This document shows, in pieces, positions 44,775 through 53,416 of a DNA stretch of 64,000 nt (positions are counted from its first letter, which is position 1; the number at the start of each line of letters is the position of its first letter). The notes under the pieces were generated by a model. That model saw only the letters and a program-made list of their open reading frames with translations, made no database searches and had not been told where the DNA came from. Origin of the DNA: Arenibacter sp041392165 (GTDB lineage: Bacteria; Bacteroidota; Bacteroidia; Flavobacteriales; Flavobacteriaceae); NCBI GenBank assembly GCA_041392165.1, contig JAWKMN010000001.1:806001-870000 (forward strand). Reading direction: 5' to 3'. Position numbers and translations under genes: made by a program.

Positions 44775-47132
44775 GCCAGCATAACGGCGACCGATGCTAC
44801 GGCTTCTGAGAATCCTCTAAGTTCCGGCCTGTTTACAGTTGGTCTTAATACTCCCAACATAACGGGTGCCCCTATGGAAATAAATTATACGGTGGGCGGT
44901 ACGGCCACTCCCGATTCGGATTATATGGCGCTTACCGGCACTGCATCCATAGCCAACAATCAACAGAGTACGACCATAACCGTATCCCCCATAAATGATT
45001 CCGAAGTGGAAGCCGGGTTTGAAACGGTAATCGTAACTTTGGGTAACGGTACCGGATATAATGTTGGTTCACCAAATAACGCAACGGTTAATATTGAAAG
45101 TGAAGATAGAGCTGGTCTGTCTATTGATGATGTCCTGGTTAATGAAGGTGATGGTACTGCTACCTTTACGGTTACTTTGAACGGGAATGTACCATTAGGT
45201 GCCACTGTGACTTATTCCACGGCTAGTAATACAGCTATTGCTGGATCTGATTATGGACCTAATACCGGGATTCTTAGTTTTTCAGGCTCAAACGGCGAAA
45301 CGGAATCAGTTGTCATAAACATAATAGAAGATGCTATTGCGGAGGGGACCGAAACCTTTTTTGTTAATTTAACGAGTGCCATAGGGTTAGTTCAAATTAC
45401 GGACAATCAGGGAATCGGTACCATTACCGACAACGATAATTGTATAGAGGCACCTTTGATAAACAGTACTTCTACCATATTTTGTGATGATTTCACCCAG
45501 GATCTGGATGCCTATACGGACACGGTCATCCCTGCAGGTTTTGAACTGATATGGAGCAGTAACAGTGATTTCTCCGTTGAGGGTGCAAGGTTGAATACCA
45601 GTGTTGTAAATTTTGAGGCTACGTTTTATGGCTTTTTATACAATGAAGGTACGGGCTGTGTTAGTCCGCCTTTGGAGGTGACCCTGGTGCGTAATGAACC
45701 TCCAGTGATAGAGGAAAGCCCCACCGACGTCACTATTTGCGGACCGGGTATGGTAACCTTAAGCGCAGTGGTATCGGGAGGAGGCAGATTGTTTTGGTAT
45801 AGCTCGGAATCGGCTGGGCTGCCTTTGGGAGAGGGCGCTAATTTTACTACGCCCAACAATGAGGTAACCACCATATATTATGTAGAAGCTACGGCCAATG
45901 GCTGTACAACCGATAGGGTGCCGGTTACAGTAACCGTAGCCGAATCCCCGGATACGGGGGTTGTCACGAATACTACGGCCTGTAGTGCGGTAGGGGAAGA
46001 CTCCAGCAGTATTGATCTGGATACTACCCGTATCGGGGGAGACACCGGGGTCTGGAGCATAGTGGGAACCCCACCGGGAAGTGTTGCCATTGCAGCGGGC
46101 AATATGGTGAATTTTGAGGGAGTCCCCGATGGGGATTATGTATTTAGGTTTACGACCAATACCGCCGTGGCCACTTGTACGGATGAAAGTGTTGAGGTCA
46201 CTGTTTCGGTTACCAGCTGTACTGTGGATTCCGATGGGGACGGTATCCAGGATCAGGATGAAATTGCTTTGGGACTGGATCCCAATAATCGCGATACCGA
46301 TGCCGATGGTATTGAAGATGGGGCAGAAGTAGGGCCTGATGTGGCCAATCCCCTAGACACGGATAGCGACGGTATAATTGATGCTTTGGATTCCAATATT
46401 CTGGATTCGGACAATGATGGCATAGTGGATCAATTGGATCCTGCGAACAATAATCCTTGTATTCCCAATATTTCGGCAGCCTGTCAAATAGACCTGGCCC
46501 TGGAGAAAACAGTGGATAAGGAAAGTGTACTGGTAGGTAGGGAAGTGGTATTTACCGTAACACTTACCAATCTAAGTCAGATAATGGTGACCAATATCGC
46601 CGTGAACGATCTTGTTGGTCCTGCCACCGGATTCCAATATGTAAGTAGTTCCGCTTCCAAAGGGGTGTATGATGCAGTGGCCGGGGTATGGCAATTGGAG
46701 GAGGTTTTGGCAGATGAGATCAATACTTTGACCATTACTGCCATAGTGCCCGAACTGGGAAGCTATCAGAATGTGGCGGCCCTTGTGGATTCTTTCCCTG
46801 AAGATGGTAATGCTACCAATGATAGGGCAACGGCTACCGTTACGGTAACTCCTCGCTCTTCGGACGAATGTGGATTTTTGTTCAATCAAATTTCCCCAAA
46901 TGGGGACGGAATAAACGATTCGGTATTTATTAATTGCATAAGCGATTATCCAAACAATACCTTACAGGTGTATGACCGATATGGCAATGAGGTTTTTGCG
47001 GCTAAAGGGTACGACAATACTTGGATGGGTACCGGAAAAAATGGAGATTTGCCAAAAGGGACCTACTTTTATATCTTGGATCTTGGCGATGGAACGGAAG
47101 TGCGAAAAGGTTGGATCCAAATCATAAGATAA
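44421..47132 (+). CDS. C-terminal portion of the adhesin: Calx-beta, thrombospondin type 3, DUF11 and sorting domains
   Basis: This is the longest uninterrupted frame of the adhesin, 903 residues. Order: the last A-type Calx-beta unit (1-118), two divergent Calx-beta domains (~120-340, the second with GDGTATFTVTLNGNVPLGAT), Cys-containing Ig-like segments (~340-590, with PPVIEESPTDVTICGPGMVTL), an Asp-rich thrombospondin type 3 calcium-binding stretch (~595-680, DSDGDGIQDQDE, DTDADGIEDGAE, DSDNDGIVDQLD), a DUF11 domain (~690-810), and a CHU_C/type B T9SS sorting domain (~815-903, FNQISPNGDGINDSVFINCI to KGTYFYILDLGDGTEVRKGW). The last domain sends the protein through SprA. The true start is upstream in the broken array. 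Confidence 0.85.
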   Translation: MDMGPSVAQSEGNAGTTAFGFTATRTGATTSAATATFTVTGSGANPANAADFDGGVFPTGTATFAIGSSTANFTVNVIGDTAVEPNETFTVTLSAPSAGYTIGTPTSTGTINNDDSYVASITATDATASENPLSSGLFTVGLNTPNITGAPMEINYTVGGTATPDSDYMALTGTASIANNQQSTTITVSPINDSEVEAGFETVIVTLGNGTGYNVGSPNNATVNIESEDRAGLSIDDVLVNEGDGTATFTVTLNGNVPLGATVTYSTASNTAIAGSDYGPNTGILSFSGSNGETESVVINIIEDAIAEGTETFFVNLTSAIGLVQITDNQGIGTITDNDNCIEAPLINSTSTIFCDDFTQDLDAYTDTVIPAGFELIWSSNSDFSVEGARLNTSVVNFEATFYGFLYNEGTGCVSPPLEVTLVRNEPPVIEESPTDVTICGPGMVTLSAVVSGGGRLFWYSSESAGLPLGEGANFTTPNNEVTTIYYVEATANGCTTDRVPVTVTVAESPDTGVVTNTTACSAVGEDSSSIDLDTTRIGGDTGVWSIVGTPPGSVAIAAGNMVNFEGVPDGDYVFRFTTNTAVATCTDESVEVTVSVTSCTVDSDGDGIQDQDEIALGLDPNNRDTDADGIEDGAEVGPDVANPLDTDSDGIIDALDSNILDSDNDGIVDQLDPANNNPCIPNISAACQIDLALEKTVDKESVLVGREVVFTVTLTNLSQIMVTNIAVNDLVGPATGFQYVSSSASKGVYDAVAGVWQLEEVLADEINTLTITAIVPELGSYQNVAALVDSFPEDGNATNDRATATVTVTPRSSDECGFLFNQISPNGDGINDSVFINCISDYPNNTLQVYDRYGNEVFAAKGYDNTWMGTGKNGDLPKGTYFYILDLGDGTEVRKGWIQIIR

Positions 47133-47140
47133 AATAGACT

Positions 47141-48133
47141 ATGAATTTAAGAATATACAATACAGGGTATAGGGATATTTTATTGTTTGCTAGCCTTTTG
47201 CTTTTTTCTGTGGGCCTGCTTTTCGCGCAGAAAGAGCCTCAGTATACCCAATATATGTACAATATAGGTAGTTTTAACCCGGCCTATGTGGGGACCGTGG
47301 AAACCCCGGATATTACGGGTCTGTACCGGGTGCAATGGTCAGGGATACCTGGGGCGCCAAAAACATTGAGGTTCGGTGTAAACCTGCCCTTGGCCAATGA
47401 AAAAAATGGTTTGGGATTTAATGTGGTAAGTGATCAATTGGGGCCCACCACCCAAACCTATATAGATCTGGCCTATTCCTTTCAGGTAAAGATTTCGGAC
47501 GAGACCAAACTTTCCTTCGGGGTGGATGCGGGAGGTTCCTTGTTGGATGTGGATTATACCAAAGGCGATTTTGAAAATCCTAACGAGCCTTTGATCAATA
47601 ATGCGGATACCTTTAATAAATTTTATCCTACTGTAGGGGCCGGGGTGTTCATGTACCAGGAAAAGTGGTACGCGGGGATATCGGTACCCAATTTTTTAAC
47701 TTCGGGGATTTATGCCGACGAGGTGGCCAATATTGTAGAGGATAAAATGCAGTTTAACCTAATTGGAGGGTATGTTTTCGATTTTTCGGAAGGCCTTAAG
47801 TTTAAACCCGCATTTTTAATGAACTATTTAAATGGGTCGCCCTTAAACCTTAACTTGTCCACTAATTTTTTAATTAACGATATAGTGACCTTGGGGGCCT
47901 CCTATAGATTGGATAACGCTTTGAGCGGCTTGGCCGGACTGCAGATTTCCAATAGCCTGTTCCTTGGGTATTCCTATGATTATAATACGAATGGACTTGG
48001 GGAGTATAGTCAGGGTTCCCATGAGGTAATATTGAAGTTTTATCTGGGAAGGGCAGGTAGCAAGGTTAAGAAGGAGAGCAATAGGGATCAGAAAGGGATG
48101 CCGAAACAGATAGACAGTCCCCGGTTTTTTTAA
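47141..48133 (+). CDS. T9SS membrane protein, PorP/SprF family (copy 2)
   Basis: A 330-residue PorP/SprF beta-barrel protein. Signal peptide (YRDILLFASLLLFSVGLLFAQ), then the family start KEPQYTQYMYNIGSFNPAYVGT and VQWSGIPGAPKTLRFGVNLPL. In Flavobacterium johnsoniae, SprF is needed specifically for secretion of SprB, which carries a type B C-terminal domain; by analogy this copy probably serves the adhesin encoded 8 bp upstream. It is followed after 6 bp by the OmpA-family gene, so the three are one operon. Confidence 0.93.
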   Translation: MNLRIYNTGYRDILLFASLLLFSVGLLFAQKEPQYTQYMYNIGSFNPAYVGTVETPDITGLYRVQWSGIPGAPKTLRFGVNLPLANEKNGLGFNVVSDQLGPTTQTYIDLAYSFQVKISDETKLSFGVDAGGSLLDVDYTKGDFENPNEPLINNADTFNKFYPTVGAGVFMYQEKWYAGISVPNFLTSGIYADEVANIVEDKMQFNLIGGYVFDFSEGLKFKPAFLMNYLNGSPLNLNLSTNFLINDIVTLGASYRLDNALSGLAGLQISNSLFLGYSYDYNTNGLGEYSQGSHEVILKFYLGRAGSKVKKESNRDQKGMPKQIDSPRFF

Positions 48134-48139
48134 ACATAT

Positions 48140-50077
48140 ATGAATATGAAGTTTAATTTCGTAGCTATATTTTTTATCATTTTGTCGTCCTTTGGTTTTG
48201 CCCAACAAAAAAAGTCCAAAGGCGATATATTGTTTTTTGAATATTCCTACAACAAGGCCATTATTGAATATCAAAAAGAGTTGAGGGAGTCCAAACTTTC
48301 CAATACGCAGTATTTAAACCTGGCGGATTCCTATATGAAAATAGGGGACTACCAAAAGGCTTCCGAAATTTATGTGACTATTTTTCAGAAGGATACTACC
48401 ATGTCTTCCTTTCATTTTAATAAAATGTTGCAGGCCTTGTCCAAAACCTCCGAAATTGAAAAAGTCAGGGCCTATCTATCCACAAAGAAAGATGATCTGG
48501 CCCCGGAGTTATTGGAAAACGCCGATTTTAATTATGAATTGATTTCCACCAACAGTAACGGGGAGTTGGATTTTAAGATATTCAACGTTAGTGGAAATAG
48601 TCCCCAGGCCGATTTTTCCCCTGCTTTTTATAAGGGAAAGCTATTGTTCTCCAGTAGTAGGCCCGATGGTACCAAGAGAGTTTATAGCCCTTCTGGTGAG
48701 TCCTATCTCAATATTTATGAATCCAACATTGAGGCTCAGGGAAACTTAAAAAATCCCAAAGTTTTTAAAGGTATCCCCAGTACAAATTTTCATCGGGCAA
48801 CGCCCTATTATGCCGAGGAGCTCAATTATATATTTTATGTGCTTTCCAATGCCGATGGAGAGGTAATGCAGTTTAGTGAAAACGGGAAGAACGCTTTGGC
48901 CATGGGAAGGATGGATGAAAGAGGGACATTTCAGTTTATACTGAGGGATTTGGATACATCTTTTTATTATCCCTTTTATGAAGCAGCTACGGGAAAATTA
49001 TTTTTTGCGGCAAACTTTAAAGATGGTTATGGTGGTACGGATATTTACTATGTGCATACCAACAATGGAATAATTATGTCCGCTCCGATAAATTTAGGCC
49101 CCAGGATCAACACCCCAGGTAATGAAATAGCCCCTTATATTTTTGAGAATAGCCTCTATTTTTCTTCGGATATATTTTACGGGCTGGGAGGAATGGACAT
49201 CTATAGATCCAATATGGATTCCGACGAAAATTTTAGTATTCCCATAAACCTTGGCGAGGGCATAAATTCCGCAAAGGACGATTTTGGGTTTATTATTGGG
49301 AACAATGATACCAATGGCCTGTTGGGTTATTTTTCCTCCAATAGGGACGGTGGTAAGGGCAATGATGATATCTATGGTTTTAATGTTAAGGAAAAGCCGG
49401 GATTAAAAACCCTGGCCCTTAAAGGAAAAGTAATCAACCTTACCTCCAATGATGGGGTTTCCAAGGCCCAAGTCCGATTGTTGGGAAAGGACGGTGAGCT
49501 TGTAAAGGAGGTGTATACCAATGAGTATGGCGATTATAGTGTGGAGATTCCGTTTCAAAATTTTGTTACCCTAGAAGCTACAAAAGAAAGACATTCCATA
49601 TTTTCCAAGACCTATCAGGACAACGAATTGGACGAGATTCGGAATAAGGCCTTTAATATGGGCATTAAATTTTTGGATGATTTGGTGGAGGAGCAGGAGA
49701 ATCAAATGGTTATAAAATTAAAGAAGTTTTATTTTGAAAAGGGGCAGGGCATTATTACCCCGGAAATTGCCCAGGAATTGGATAAGGTAGTCGATGTAAT
49801 GAATAGGTTTCCCTTATTACAGCTAAGGGTTGAATCGCATACCGATAGTAGAGGGGGGTCCAGTTCCAATTTTACCTTATCCCAAAAAAGGGCCGATGCC
49901 ATTAAAAAGTATCTTTTACAACAAGGCGTTCCGGCCGGTAGTATCCTTTACTCTATAGGTTATGGAGAGGAAAAACTCTTGAATGGTTGCAAGAACGGGG
50001 TCTTTTGCCTGGATATGTTGCACAATAAGAACGAACGATCATTAATAGTGGTACTTAATTACAAGCTATTGTATTAA
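48140..50077 (+). CDS. PorE-like OmpA-family protein with TPR, propeller and regulatory-like domains
   Basis: A 645-residue periplasmic/outer-membrane protein with the four-part order known for PorE: TPR-like helices after the signal peptide (~25-110, NTQYLNLADSYMKIGDYQKAS), PD40-type beta-propeller blades (~160-415, e.g. KLLFSSSRPDGTKRVY, YFSSNRDGGKGNDDIYGF), a carboxypeptidase-D regulatory-like domain (~430-500, ALKGKVINLTSNDGVSKAQV), and an OmpA peptidoglycan-binding domain (~535-645, RVESHTDSRGGSSSNFTLSQKRA). PorE anchors T9SS outer-membrane parts to peptidoglycan. It is the last gene of the adhesin cassette; paralogues accompany many flavobacterial SprB/SprF-type pairs. Confidence 0.92.
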   Translation: MNMKFNFVAIFFIILSSFGFAQQKKSKGDILFFEYSYNKAIIEYQKELRESKLSNTQYLNLADSYMKIGDYQKASEIYVTIFQKDTTMSSFHFNKMLQALSKTSEIEKVRAYLSTKKDDLAPELLENADFNYELISTNSNGELDFKIFNVSGNSPQADFSPAFYKGKLLFSSSRPDGTKRVYSPSGESYLNIYESNIEAQGNLKNPKVFKGIPSTNFHRATPYYAEELNYIFYVLSNADGEVMQFSENGKNALAMGRMDERGTFQFILRDLDTSFYYPFYEAATGKLFFAANFKDGYGGTDIYYVHTNNGIIMSAPINLGPRINTPGNEIAPYIFENSLYFSSDIFYGLGGMDIYRSNMDSDENFSIPINLGEGINSAKDDFGFIIGNNDTNGLLGYFSSNRDGGKGNDDIYGFNVKEKPGLKTLALKGKVINLTSNDGVSKAQVRLLGKDGELVKEVYTNEYGDYSVEIPFQNFVTLEATKERHSIFSKTYQDNELDEIRNKAFNMGIKFLDDLVEEQENQMVIKLKKFYFEKGQGIITPEIAQELDKVVDVMNRFPLLQLRVESHTDSRGGSSSNFTLSQKRADAIKKYLLQQGVPAGSILYSIGYGEEKLLNGCKNGVFCLDMLHNKNERSLIVVLNYKLLY

Positions 50078-50132
50078 GGGCGTTTCGCAATAATAAATAC
50101 GTTGCTTTGGACCTCGGGATATCTTTGGCGGG

Positions 50133-50354
50133 CTATCTGGCCAAGTTGCACTCGCTACAGTCCTTAATTTCGCCATAGTAGGTTTCCCTATATTTATGGA
50201 GGGTTCTAATTGGAATACCAAAAACCACTTCTTTTATATAGGTTACCCGGGTGTATAGGATCCCCATTTTGGAATTATACCGTTTTTCGTTCCTTGTATT
50301 TCTTTTTATACGAATCAATTTCATTATGCTGCGCTTCTTTTTCATATTGTACAA
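50133..50354 (-). CDS. Small conserved-looking hypothetical protein
   Basis: A 73-residue basic protein I cannot assign to a function. The central part (KRYNSKMGILYTRVTYIKEVVFGIPIRTLHKYRETYYGEIK) looks like real coding sequence, with an even amino-acid mix, and ends in a CSEC cysteine pair near the C-terminus. Starts at residue 4 or 11 (MKLIRIKRN, 50322-50324) are equally possible. It is convergent with the PorE-like gene and stands alone; R1 copy 2 lies upstream of it. Confidence 0.5.
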   Translation of the reverse strand: MYNMKKKRSIMKLIRIKRNTRNEKRYNSKMGILYTRVTYIKEVVFGIPIRTLHKYRETYYGEIKDCSECNLAR

Positions 50355-50402
50355 AGATTAAGGATTGAATTGTTAAAAGCAAATTTTAGGGGTTAAGTCT
50401 TT

Positions 50403-50500
50403 ACTCGATAATCGAGATTTAAATGCTCCGACGCTTGCGTCGAAATCAGACCTGAATCTCCTTTCAATGCCTTGTGGGCTTGCCCCGAGGTAGTTTACTT
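50403..50500. repeat. Dispersed three-hairpin element R1 (copy 2)
   Basis: Same three-hairpin order as copy 1. The second stem is CGACGC/GCGTCG instead of CGACAC/GTGTCG, a compensatory change. The third stem has one G-T wobble (CCTTG/CGAGG). It lies between the small hypothetical gene and the Nramp-like gene. Confidence 0.85.
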
Positions 50501-50546
50501 CCTGTAGAATTTGAACGTTCCCCTTAGGTAAATTGACCCAGCATTT

Positions 50547-50581
50547 AAAAAAGAACGACCATCTCTTTTATAGTCGCTTTC
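50547..50581 (-). terminator. Possible terminator of the Nramp-like gene
   Basis: On the minus strand an imperfect stem (GCGAC with GTCGT) is followed by seven T residues immediately downstream of the transporter stop codon. The stem is short, so confidence is moderate. Confidence 0.45.
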
Positions 50582-50583
50582 CA

Positions 50584-51843
50584 TTAAAAAAACAGCATCC
50601 AACAATAATACATGGCAAAGAAGGAAAGAAAGAGAATGCCCAGATAGGTTAATAGTCGCAGGTTTCTATTGGGCCTATCCGTTTCAGGTATTTCGTGGCC
50701 CATAACGTTCCTTAGATTCATATACCCTATAATTGGAGCCATAACAAATGATACAAAGGTAGCCAGGGCAACAAGTGTTCCCATATTGGCGGAAAATATA
50801 CTTATGACAATAAAATTTATTACGGCCAGTAGCAAAACCCCAATAGCAAATCCCTTATTTTTAATGGCCTCCCTTTTAGGAAACAGCAGGGATAAGATGT
50901 CCACGCTTACCCTGGCAAGGGCATCATGGGCGGTAATACAGGTGCTGAACATAGTGGCAAATGCGGCTATGGCAATCAATATATAGGCCCAGGATCCAAT
51001 GTTGGCGGTAAACAGTTGAACCAGTTGGTCTGCAAAAACAACGGCACTATTGCTCAATTCCGTGTTGGTGCCATAGAGGGTGAACCAGCCAATGATCATA
51101 AAAAGGATGGCCAAAATAGCTGTTGTAAAATAGCCAAACTTAAATTCCTGGAGGGCCTCTTTTAGACTGGGCCTTTGCTTGGCATTTTTAAATTTTTCAA
51201 TGCTCCATAGACTTATCCAACCGGATGCCTCTACAGCGGTTGGCATCCACCCCATTAATCCTATTAAAAAAAGAATTCCCGCTTCATTGAAAATTACGGG
51301 CGTTTCAAAGTTTTCCATTGTCTTGACCTTTCCATTGGCAATGACCAGGATTGTTGTGACCAAAAGGGCCAAAAATAAAATGGATATCACATACTTGAGG
51401 GAGATTTCCAGAAGTTTATAACGTCCAACAATGAGCAGCATGCAGATCAGAATAAAAAGTCCACCGGCCACAACACTAATTGGAATATTGGCCAATCCGA
51501 AAAGATTGATCAGCAATCCGGAGGTAACCACATAAAGTGCGGCCAGAATGGTGAAAGTGCTGAACAGGGTAATAATGGCATAGAAGATCAGATAGGGCTT
51601 GCCGCGCATAAGATATCCTTCTATGAGCGTTTTATGGGTTATATTGGTATATCGGACGCCAAATTCAAAAAACGGATATTTGAATATATTGGCCAATAAA
51701 ATAGGGAAAACCATAATCCATCCATATTGGGCACCCGCCTTGGTGGATAGCACTAAATGTGAAGTTCCTATGGCCGTACTGGCAAAAAGTAGCCCTGGCC
51801 CCAGGTTTTTGATCAGATTTTGTATAGAAACAGGGATAGACAT
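50584..51843 (-). CDS. Nramp-related divalent metal transporter lacking canonical metal motifs
   Basis: A 419-residue protein with about 11 hydrophobic helices and the overall Nramp layout (LGPGLLFASTAIGTSHL as helix 1, LMGWMPTAVEASGWISLW as helix 6). Nramp metal ions are bound by the DPGN motif in helix 1 and the Met of an MPH motif in helix 6. Here the helix 1 motif is GTSH and helix 6 reads MPT, so the canonical ligands are mostly missing. Such divergent members are common in Bacteroidota; substrate is uncertain and may not be manganese or iron. It lies 23 bp downstream of the SanA-like gene. Confidence 0.82.
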   Translation of the reverse strand: MSIPVSIQNLIKNLGPGLLFASTAIGTSHLVLSTKAGAQYGWIMVFPILLANIFKYPFFEFGVRYTNITHKTLIEGYLMRGKPYLIFYAIITLFSTFTILAALYVVTSGLLINLFGLANIPISVVAGGLFILICMLLIVGRYKLLEISLKYVISILFLALLVTTILVIANGKVKTMENFETPVIFNEAGILFLIGLMGWMPTAVEASGWISLWSIEKFKNAKQRPSLKEALQEFKFGYFTTAILAILFMIIGWFTLYGTNTELSNSAVVFADQLVQLFTANIGSWAYILIAIAAFATMFSTCITAHDALARVSVDILSLLFPKREAIKNKGFAIGVLLLAVINFIVISIFSANMGTLVALATFVSFVMAPIIGYMNLRNVMGHEIPETDRPNRNLRLLTYLGILFLSFFAMYYCWMLFF

Positions 51844-51866
51844 AGCAGGAGTAAATATAGCTAAGA

Positions 51867-52503
51867 TTATTTTATGTCAATTTTCTCTCCCAAGAATTTT
51901 GGCTGTGTATTAAGGGCCAGATCAATAAATACCTTAACACGTGCAAAGTACTCCCTTAACTGTACTTTTAGGCCCTGATGCAATGAGATGCCATCGGCAT
52001 TATATCCTATAGCCTGCAATCCTTTTTTTTTCTGCCAAATAAATGGCCCTTTCATTGTGGAACTTTTGGGATATTACGGTTATATTATCCAATCCAAAAA
52101 TGACCTTGGCCCTTACCATGGAATCCAGAGTACGGAAACCGGCATAATCCAAAAATATGTTTTCTGCGGGTATACCACCTTTTATCAGATCCTTTTTAAA
52201 TACATTGGGTTCATTGTAATACAACGAACCATTGTCCCCACTGACCAATACAAAATCTATTTTTCCTGCCCTGTACAGTTCAAGGGTGGCTTTAATTCTA
52301 TGGGTGTAATAAGGGTTGGATCCGCCACCCACCAACTTATTGGAAGTTCCCAGAACCAGTCCCACCCTGTTTTTAGGAATATTTTCAACATTCCAATAGG
52401 TCTTGTTTTCGGCAGCGTTCGTAATAATTTTATTGCAGGTAAGCAATATGGCATATGTGGATATAATCCCAATTAGAACCGCAATGCCAATTTTCTTAAC
52501 CAT
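51867..52503 (-). pseudogene. SanA/DUF218-family membrane protein, frameshifted near the 3' end
   Basis: SanA/YdcF-type proteins are membrane-anchored and linked to envelope barrier function in E. coli. The first frame (52503 to 52000) gives an N-terminal anchor (IGIAVLIGIISTYAILLTC) and the DUF218 core (VGLVLGTSNKLVGGGSNPYYTHRI, FVLVSGDNGSLYYNEP, VISQKFHNERAIYLAE). It then runs into KKRIAGYRI and stops. The conserved tail (QAIGYNADGISLHQ to LREYFARVKVFIDL) continues in another frame to a stop at 51867-51869. The switch is at a run of about nine T (A on the coding strand) near 52023-52031, so a one-base length error explains it. Corrected length is about 210 residues, normal for the family. 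Confidence 0.85.
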
Positions 52504-52540
52504 TTGTCAATGTAATCTTTAAAATTCCCCGATAGCTCTG

Positions 52541-52613
52541 CCTCGGGGTTTCCGATAATACCTCCCCTTGGGGGAGGTCGGAATTGCTTTTTCGCAATTC
52601 CGGGTGGGGCAAA
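52541..52613. repeat. Dispersed hairpin element R2 (copy d)
   Basis: CCTCCCC/GGGGAGG hairpin and CGGAATTGC/GCAATTCCG hairpin, ending GGGTGGGG. Both stems differ from copies a-c by paired substitutions. It lies in the 369-bp gap upstream of the SanA-like gene, which shows no gene. Confidence 0.8.
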
Positions 52614-52810
52614 ATACAAAATTTCTGCTTTTGGCCTTAAGGTCAAAATGAAACCAGCGAAATACCTCTAGGGCTCTGCCTCGAGGATAGTCGGTTTCAA
52701 GAAATTTTTTAATCAATAAAAATATATCGAACCTTGTCCAGAGAGTGAAAGTAAACCATATTTTTCAATCTTGAATAGTATATTCGTCATTAGAAGTAAA
52801 TATCAGGACT

Positions 52811-52843
52811 AAAAAATAAACCCCAACTTCTATAAGGTTGGGG
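52811..52843 (-). terminator. Rho-independent terminator of the lipoprotein gene
   Basis: Seven-base-pair stem CCCCAAC/GTTGGGG (52821-52827 with 52837-52843), then on the minus strand a T-rich run. It lies 30 bp after the lipoprotein stop. Confidence 0.85.
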
Positions 52844-52872
52844 CTGAAATAGTTGTAAAAAGGGTATAAAAT

Positions 52873-53328
52873 TTAATTGGCAAGGGCACCAATATTACCT
52901 TGGGTAATAATTATTTCTAGGTGATCCTCGTTTTGATGGATCTTAATATGTCCTTCAAATTTTAAAAGTTGTTCGTAGGTAATTGGTGTTCCGTCGTCCA
53001 GGGTAGTTACAATAGTACTACTGGATTCGCAATCACAGTCAATGGGTTCCAAGGTAATGGCCACCTCACCACCGGTTGCCGCATCGTTAAAATAAATAAA
53101 GGCCGGATGTATATCCTTGGAAGCACCGTTTATCTCCAAAAGAATGGTTGTTGACCCATCTTCGTTCTTTGTAAAGCTTACCTTTCCCGATATTTTTGAA
53201 TTGGAAATAGAGCTTAATGGGTATACCTTAACACTCGTAGTAGGATCGTTGGATGAGGGGTCGTCTTTGCCACAACTTGCAATTAATAATGAGATCGATA
53301 CTAGAAATAAGAAATAATATTTTTTCAT
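52873..53328 (-). CDS. Exported lipoprotein, CHRD-like
   Basis: A 151-residue lipoprotein with a lipobox (SLLIASC, lipidated C19) followed by a GKDDPSSNDPT linker, a typical surface lipoprotein start in Bacteroidota. The mature part (residues ~33-150) is beta-rich, with FTKNEDGSTTILLEING and HPAFIYFNDAATGGEVAITLEPID, and a CDCESS pair. This resembles CHRD-type domains, but the match is by eye. Function unknown. Single gene with its own terminator. Confidence 0.75.
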   Translation of the reverse strand: MKKYYFLFLVSISLLIASCGKDDPSSNDPTTSVKVYPLSSISNSKISGKVSFTKNEDGSTTILLEINGASKDIHPAFIYFNDAATGGEVAITLEPIDCDCESSSTIVTTLDDGTPITYEQLLKFEGHIKIHQNEDHLEIIITQGNIGALAN

Positions 53329-53416
53329 TTTTAAGGAGGAATTAAATTATTTGTCCAAAGGTTTCAAAATAATTCAATAAATATTCTATAAAAACTTTTA
53401 TAGGTCCAAATATTCG

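Larger units (their letters stand above)
41205..47132 (+). pseudogene. Giant Calx-beta repeat adhesin with T9SS type B sorting domain, frame-interrupted
   Basis: Read across frames this locus encodes a surface protein of about 1975 residues. It starts with a signal peptide (SVAFFCAFLLVGVNGFGQ) and one divergent Calx-beta domain, followed by nine near-identical Calx-beta units (41664-44774), two further divergent Calx-beta domains, and a C-terminal region ending in the gliding-motility type sorting domain. Calx-beta domains bind calcium and are common in adhesins. The reading frame changes several times inside the nine-unit array, at G and C runs that differ in length between units (e.g. six versus seven G near 43530 and 43190). 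Either these are assembly or base-calling errors in a long repeat, or slippage has broken the gene. Outside the array the frame is intact. PorP/SprF and PorE-like genes follow directly. Confidence 0.88.
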
